Source: Variovorax sp. S12S4 (GTDB lineage Bacteria > Pseudomonadota > Gammaproteobacteria > Burkholderiales > Burkholderiaceae_C). Taken from it: a stretch of 64,000 bases of DNA. Positions 60,282 through 64,000 of this stretch are shown in pieces. The position numbers and the translations under genes were made by a program. The stretch covers positions 5,743,001 through 5,807,000 of the forward strand of contig NZ_JALPKR020000002.1 of NCBI RefSeq assembly GCF_023195515.1, read 5' to 3'. Every line of letters begins with the position of its first letter. Positions within the stretch are counted from its first letter, which is position 1. The notes beneath the pieces are model-generated. The model ran no database searches. It was not told the origin of the DNA and saw only the letters and a program-made list of their open reading frames with translations.

Positions 60282-62117
60282 ATGCCTGCATCGCTGAAAC
60301 ATCTCGCCATGGCGGGGGTTGTCCTGGCCACGTTGTCCGCCTGCGGCGGAAGCAACGACTCGAACGGCTTCATTCCGTTTCTCCCGCCGCCGGCACCGGC
60401 GCCCGCTCCTCCGGCACCGCCGCCTGCTCCGGCGACGCCCGGCAGCGTGGAGGTGAAGCTCATCGCCTTCAACGACCTGCACGGCAACCTCGAGCCACCC
60501 CGGCTTTCCATCACCGCCCCGGCCAACGGCGGCGGCACGGTGCCGGTGCCGGCGGGCGGCGCCGCGTACATGGCTTCGGCCATTGCGTCGCTCAAGGCCA
60601 AGAACGAGAACAACGCCGTGGTTTCTGCCGGCGACATGATCGGCGCCTCGCCGCTGGTGTCGGCGCTGTTCCTCGACGAGCCGACCATCGAAGCCGTGAA
60701 CGCGATGAAGATCGACTTCAACGCGGTCGGCAACCATGAGTTCGACAAGGGCCAGACCGAGCTCCTGCGCATGAAGAACGGCGGCTGCGCCAAGAACACG
60801 CCGCTGGAGCCGTGCCGGGTCAACAAGGCCTTTCCGGGCGCCAACTTCGGGTTCCTGGCCGCCAACACCGTGAAGAACGACGGCAACACGCTCTTCCCCG
60901 CCACGGGCATGAAGACCTTCACCAAGGACGGTGCCACGGTAAAGGTGGCGTTCATCGGCATGACGCTCAAGGGCACGCCGAGCATCGTGACGCCGGCCGG
61001 CGTTGCGGGCCTGAGCTTCAAGGACGAGGCGGACACCGCCAACGCGCTGATTCCGCAGCTGAAAGCCGAGGGCGCCGACGCCATCGTCGTCGTGGTGCAC
61101 GAAGGGGCCACGACCACCGTCGGCTACAACGACAAGAGCTGCGCGGGGCTGAGCGGCGACATCCTGCCAATTCTCAACAAGCTCGATGCGGCCGTCGACG
61201 TGGTGATCTCGGGCCACACGCACCGCTCGTACATCTGCGACTACAGCAAGACCAACCCGGCCAAGCCCTTCCTGCTGACGAGCGCCGGCCAGTACGGCAC
61301 CTTGCTGACCGACATCAACCTGACGATCGACACGCGCACGCGCAAGGTCACGGCCAAGTCGGCCGACAACGTGATCGTCCAGGGCGAGGCCTACACCAGC
61401 GGAGCCAACACGGTGGCGGTGACCGACCAGTACCCCGTGTTCGGCAAGAACCAGGAAGTGGCCGCGCTCATCAGCCAGTATCTTTCCGTTGCGGCCCCGC
61501 TGGTGCAGCGTGTGGTGGGCACCCTCTCGGGCCCGGCCACGCGCACGCAGTCGACGTCGCGCGAAAGCGTTCTCGGCAACCTGATTGCGGATGCGCAGCT
61601 CGATGCCACCAGCCCCAGCAACAAGGGCGGCGCGCAAATCGCCTTCATGAACCCGGGCGGCGTGCGGGCGGACCTCGTGCCGGCCAACGACGGCAGCGTG
61701 ACCTATGGCCAGCTCTTCAGCGTGCAGCCCTTCGGCAACAGCTTGGTGGTGAAGACGATGACGGGCGCGCAGATCAAGGCACTGCTCGAGCAGCAGTTCA
61801 ACAGCGGCACCAACACGGTCGCATCGCCAAGGGTGCTGCTGCCTTCGCGCAGCCTGAGCTACAGCTACAGCCTCTCGGCACCCGCGGGCTCGCGCATCAG
61901 CAACATGGCACTCAACGGCACCGCAATGACGGACGGCGCGAGCTACCGCGTGACGATGAACAGCTTTCTGGCGACCGGCGGGGACAACTTCACGGTCTTC
62001 AACCAGGGCACGGACACGCTGGGCGGCGACCAGGACGTGGATGCGCTGGAGGCCTACATCAAGGCGAACAGCCCGTTGTCGCCGCCAGCGACCAACCGCA
62101 TTACCGTGCTGCCCTGA
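60282..62117 (+). CDS. Bifunctional metallophosphatase/5'-nucleotidase lipoprotein
   Basis: 611 residues. Lipobox Cys21 ends MPASLKHLAMAGVVLATLSAC; a Pro/Ala spacer follows. The metallophosphatase domain has FNDLHGNLEP, GDMIGASPLVSALFLDEPTIEAVN, GNHEFD and ISGHTHR, holding the two-metal site. The 5_nucleotid_C domain begins near residue 390 with RESVLGNLIADAQ and NPGGVRADL. It should release phosphate from nucleotides in the periplasm. A strong GAGGAGAGG precedes the start and a terminator follows the stop. Confidence 0.93.
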   Translation: MPASLKHLAMAGVVLATLSACGGSNDSNGFIPFLPPPAPAPAPPAPPPAPATPGSVEVKLIAFNDLHGNLEPPRLSITAPANGGGTVPVPAGGAAYMASAIASLKAKNENNAVVSAGDMIGASPLVSALFLDEPTIEAVNAMKIDFNAVGNHEFDKGQTELLRMKNGGCAKNTPLEPCRVNKAFPGANFGFLAANTVKNDGNTLFPATGMKTFTKDGATVKVAFIGMTLKGTPSIVTPAGVAGLSFKDEADTANALIPQLKAEGADAIVVVVHEGATTTVGYNDKSCAGLSGDILPILNKLDAAVDVVISGHTHRSYICDYSKTNPAKPFLLTSAGQYGTLLTDINLTIDTRTRKVTAKSADNVIVQGEAYTSGANTVAVTDQYPVFGKNQEVAALISQYLSVAAPLVQRVVGTLSGPATRTQSTSRESVLGNLIADAQLDATSPSNKGGAQIAFMNPGGVRADLVPANDGSVTYGQLFSVQPFGNSLVVKTMTGAQIKALLEQQFNSGTNTVASPRVLLPSRSLSYSYSLSAPAGSRISNMALNGTAMTDGASYRVTMNSFLATGGDNFTVFNQGTDTLGGDQDVDALEAYIKANSPLSPPATNRITVLP

Positions 62118-62142
62118 GCGGGCTTCCTGTCCCAGAAGCAAG

Positions 62143-62168
62143 AAAGGCGGACAGGGTCCGCCTTTTTC
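62143..62168 (+). terminator. Intrinsic terminator after the 5'-nucleotidase gene
   Basis: AAAGGCGGAC, loop AGG, GTCCGCCTTT, then TT. It lies between the convergent nucleotidase and livM genes and could act on both strands, although the T-tract is better on the plus strand. Confidence 0.88.
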
Positions 62169-62171
62169 GTT

Positions 62172-63158
62172 TCATCGCGCCTTGCCTTTTCGGCGGTCGA
62201 TGAAGGCGATGACTTCGCCCATGATGCCCTTGCGGAACGCCAGCACGCAGATCACGAAGATCAGTCCGGTGACCATGGTCACCGATTCGCCTAGCGTGTT
62301 GAACCAGTCGACGCCCGTGAGGCGCGCCATGAAGGTGCCGAAGTCGCCGACCTTGTTCTCCAACAGCACCACCACGGCCGAACCCACCAGCGGGCCCGAG
62401 AGGGTGCCGAGGCCGCCTACCAGCGTCATCAGGATCACGTGGCCCGAGGCGGTCCAGTGCACGTCGCTGAGCGAAGCGAAGCCGAGCACCAGCGTTTTCA
62501 GCGAGCCGGCCAGGCCCGACAGCGCGGCCGAGATCACGAAGGCCAGCAGCTTGAAGCGGTTGACGTCGTAGCCGAGCGAAATGGCGCGCGGCTCGTTTTC
62601 CTTGATGCCCTTGAGCACCTGCCCGAAAGGCGAGTGCACGGTGCGCGCAATGAGCAGGAAGGCCGCGACCACGATGACCAGCGCGACGTAGTACATCGTC
62701 AGGTCGTCGCGCAGATCGACAAGGCCGAAGAGCTTGCCGCGCGGCACGCTCTGCAGGCCGTCTTCGCCGCCGGTGAACTTGGCCTGCAGCGCGACGAAAT
62801 ACATCATCTGCGCCAGCGCCAGCGTGATCATCGAGAAGTAGATGCCCTGGCGGCGAATGGCCAGCCAGCCGAACACCAGGCCCAGCAGCGCACCGGCGAG
62901 CGTCCCCAGGATCAAGCCCAGCTCGGGCGTGAGATGCCAGACCTTGAGCGCCTGGCCCGTAAGGTAAGCCGAGCCGCCCAGAAATGCGGCATGGCCGAAA
63001 GACAGCATGCCGGTGTAGCCCAGCAGCAGGTTGAAGGCGCAGGCGAACAGTGCGAAGCACAGCACCTTCATCACGAACACGGGGTAGAAGCCGATGAAAG
63101 GTGCGGCAATGAGCGCCAGCAGCAGCACCCCGTAGACGACGAGCGATATTTTCTTCAT
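62172..63158 (-). CDS. livM: Branched-chain amino-acid ABC transporter permease LivM
   Basis: 328 residues, about ten hydrophobic helices. LivM motifs: NLLLGYTGMLSFGHAAFLGGSAY, RRQGIYFSMITLALAQMMYF, FTGGEDGLQSVPR, LKGIKENEPRAISLGYDVNRFKLLAFVISAALSGLAGSLK and VILMTLVGGLGTLSGPLVG. Ends in a basic RRKGKAR. It is 5 bases after livH in the same transcript, so both form the membrane part of a HAAT-type importer for leucine, isoleucine, valine or related amides. Confidence 0.93.
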   Translation of the reverse strand: MKKISLVVYGVLLLALIAAPFIGFYPVFVMKVLCFALFACAFNLLLGYTGMLSFGHAAFLGGSAYLTGQALKVWHLTPELGLILGTLAGALLGLVFGWLAIRRQGIYFSMITLALAQMMYFVALQAKFTGGEDGLQSVPRGKLFGLVDLRDDLTMYYVALVIVVAAFLLIARTVHSPFGQVLKGIKENEPRAISLGYDVNRFKLLAFVISAALSGLAGSLKTLVLGFASLSDVHWTASGHVILMTLVGGLGTLSGPLVGSAVVVLLENKVGDFGTFMARLTGVDWFNTLGESVTMVTGLIFVICVLAFRKGIMGEVIAFIDRRKGKAR

Positions 63159-63163
63159 GGACT

Positions 63164-64000
63164 TTACTTCTCGCTGCCGAAGAGGCCGGCCGGACGGATC
63201 AGCAGCACCACGACCATGATCACGAACACCACGGTGGCCGAGGCCTCCGGATAGAACACCTTGGTCAGCCCCTCTATGACGCCGAGCCCCAGGCCCGTGA
63301 GGATGGCCCCCATGATCGAGCCCATGCCGCCGATGACGACCACCGCGAACACGATGATGATGAGGTTCTGCCCCATCAGCGGCGAGATCTGGATCACCGG
63401 CGCGGCAAGCACGCCCGCGAATGCGGCCAGCGCCACGCCGAAGCCGTAGGTCAGCGTGACCATCAGCGGCACGTTGACGCCGAAGGCCTCGACCAGCCGC
63501 GGGTTCTCGGTGCCCGCGCGAAGGTAGGCGCCGAGCCGCGTCTTCTCGATGGCATACCAGGTGGCAAAGCACACCACCAGAGACGCCACCACCACCCAGG
63601 CGCGATAGTTGGGCAGGAACATGAAGCCCAGGTTGGTGCCGCCGCTCAGTGCCTCCGGCGTGTTGTAGGCCAGGCCCGAGACGCCGTACACCGAACGGAA
63701 GCCGCCTTCGATCAGCAGCGTGAGGCCCAGCGTGAGCAACAGGCCGTACAGGTGATCGAGCTTGTAGATCCAGCGCAGCAGCAGCCGCTCGATCAGCACG
63801 CCGAACAGGCCGACGATGAGCGGCGCCACCGCCAGCATGATCCAGTAGTTGACGTTGAAGTAGTTCATCGCCATCCACGACAGCACCGCCCCCATCATGA
63901 ACAGCGCGCCATGCGCGAAGTTGATGACGTTGAGCAGCCCGAAGATCACCGCCAGCCCCAGGCTCAGGATCGCGTAGAACGACCCGTTGACCAGCCCCAG
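63164..64000 (-). CDS. livH: Branched-chain amino-acid ABC transporter permease LivH, N-terminus beyond window
   Basis: 278 residues are visible and the frame runs off the right end, so the start is missing. The sequence matches LivH: LGLVNGSFYAILSLGLAVIFGLLNVINFAHGALFMMGA near the visible N-terminus, LLIEGGFRSVYGVSGL, TRLGAYLRAGTENPRLVEAFGVNVPLMVTLTYGFGVALAAFAGVLAAP and VIGGMGSIMGAILTG. Usual length is about 290-310, so roughly 10-30 residues are lost. A GTG at 63949 is internal. livF, livG and a binding protein are expected beyond the window. Confidence 0.92.
   Translation of the reverse strand: MGLVNGSFYAILSLGLAVIFGLLNVINFAHGALFMMGAVLSWMAMNYFNVNYWIMLAVAPLIVGLFGVLIERLLLRWIYKLDHLYGLLLTLGLTLLIEGGFRSVYGVSGLAYNTPEALSGGTNLGFMFLPNYRAWVVVASLVVCFATWYAIEKTRLGAYLRAGTENPRLVEAFGVNVPLMVTLTYGFGVALAAFAGVLAAPVIQISPLMGQNLIIIVFAVVVIGGMGSIMGAILTGLGLGVIEGLTKVFYPEASATVVFVIMVVVLLIRPAGLFGSEK

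Noticed and set aside
60219..62141. 640-codon frame opposite the 5'-nucleotidase gene
   Set aside because: Antisense shadow; composition and lack of motifs do not fit a real protein.

Overview
The window is chromosomal DNA of a high-GC beta-proteobacterium, most likely Comamonadaceae and probably Variovorax or a close relative. This rests on gene order and protein style, not a database search: parE/parC with a lytic transglycosylase between them, dapA-bamC-MBL hydrolase, pyrG-kdsA-eno-ftsB, two tripartite-tricarboxylate (Bug) receptors, and a DUF455 protein beside a gamma-carbonic anhydrase. It is almost entirely coding, with no intergenic gap above about 220 bases. I see no tRNA, rRNA, insertion sequence, prophage or CRISPR.

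Layout. 1-7.2 kb: end of an MBL hydrolase, then a leftward run parE - lytic transglycosylase - kelch protein - parC - small membrane protein. 7.3-16.1 kb: lipoproteins, a frameshifted MFS transporter, a methyltransferase, dapA-bamC-MBL hydrolase, a RoxA-type ribosomal oxygenase, a SlyD-like isomerase and a frameshifted glycine-zipper lipoprotein. 16.3-25.3 kb: dut-coaBC (leftward) and pyrG-kdsA-DUF1330-eno-ftsB-pnuC-NadR-like kinase (rightward). 25.3-36.5 kb is accessory metabolism: AraC with an SDR and an imine-reductase-like enzyme, Hsp33, gamma-carbonic anhydrase, DUF455, a TetR-controlled thiolase/MaoC pair, two Bug receptors (one frameshifted), DUF72 and xerD. 36.6-46.8 kb: AEC transporter, queG, tsaE-amidase, DedA, mutL, lipoprotein hydrolase, miaA and an ABC ATPase. 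46.8-59.6 kb: a PLP ammonia-lyase divergent from a GntR-PhyH dioxygenase-oxidoreductase cassette, an ECF-type sigma factor, an FtsX-type permease, a frameshifted penicillin acylase, a cysteine-synthase-like enzyme and an AttH/CrtC-like lipocalin. 59.7-64 kb: a small exported protein, a 5'-nucleotidase lipoprotein and livM/livH of a branched-chain amino-acid ABC transporter that leaves the window.

How genes work together. Many neighbours are translationally coupled by ATGA or TGATG overlaps (parC/small protein, coaBC/membrane protein, pyrG/kdsA/DUF1330, pnuC/kinase/exported protein, tsaE/amidase, miaA/ABC ATPase, GntR/PhyH). pnuC and the NadR-like kinase form an NAD-precursor uptake and trapping pair. 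The TetR regulator and the thiolase promoter carry matching CTACC-N8-GGTAG operators, which defines a small regulon. The GntR gene carries a perfect 16-base palindrome.

Most striking observations: four genes (MFS, glycine-zipper lipoprotein, Bug receptor, penicillin acylase) are each broken by exactly one missing base at or beside a short G/C run, and each becomes full length if one base is restored. This points to systematic sequence error rather than biology. Other points worth a look are the TetR and GntR operators, an imine-reductase-like cassette, an Att-like ABC system whose three parts are spread over 13 kb, a cysteine-rich tail on the NAD kinase, start-proximal -10 boxes suggesting leaderless mRNAs, and short A+T-rich palindromes inside genes. 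I did not find a convincing wholly new defence or mobile system.
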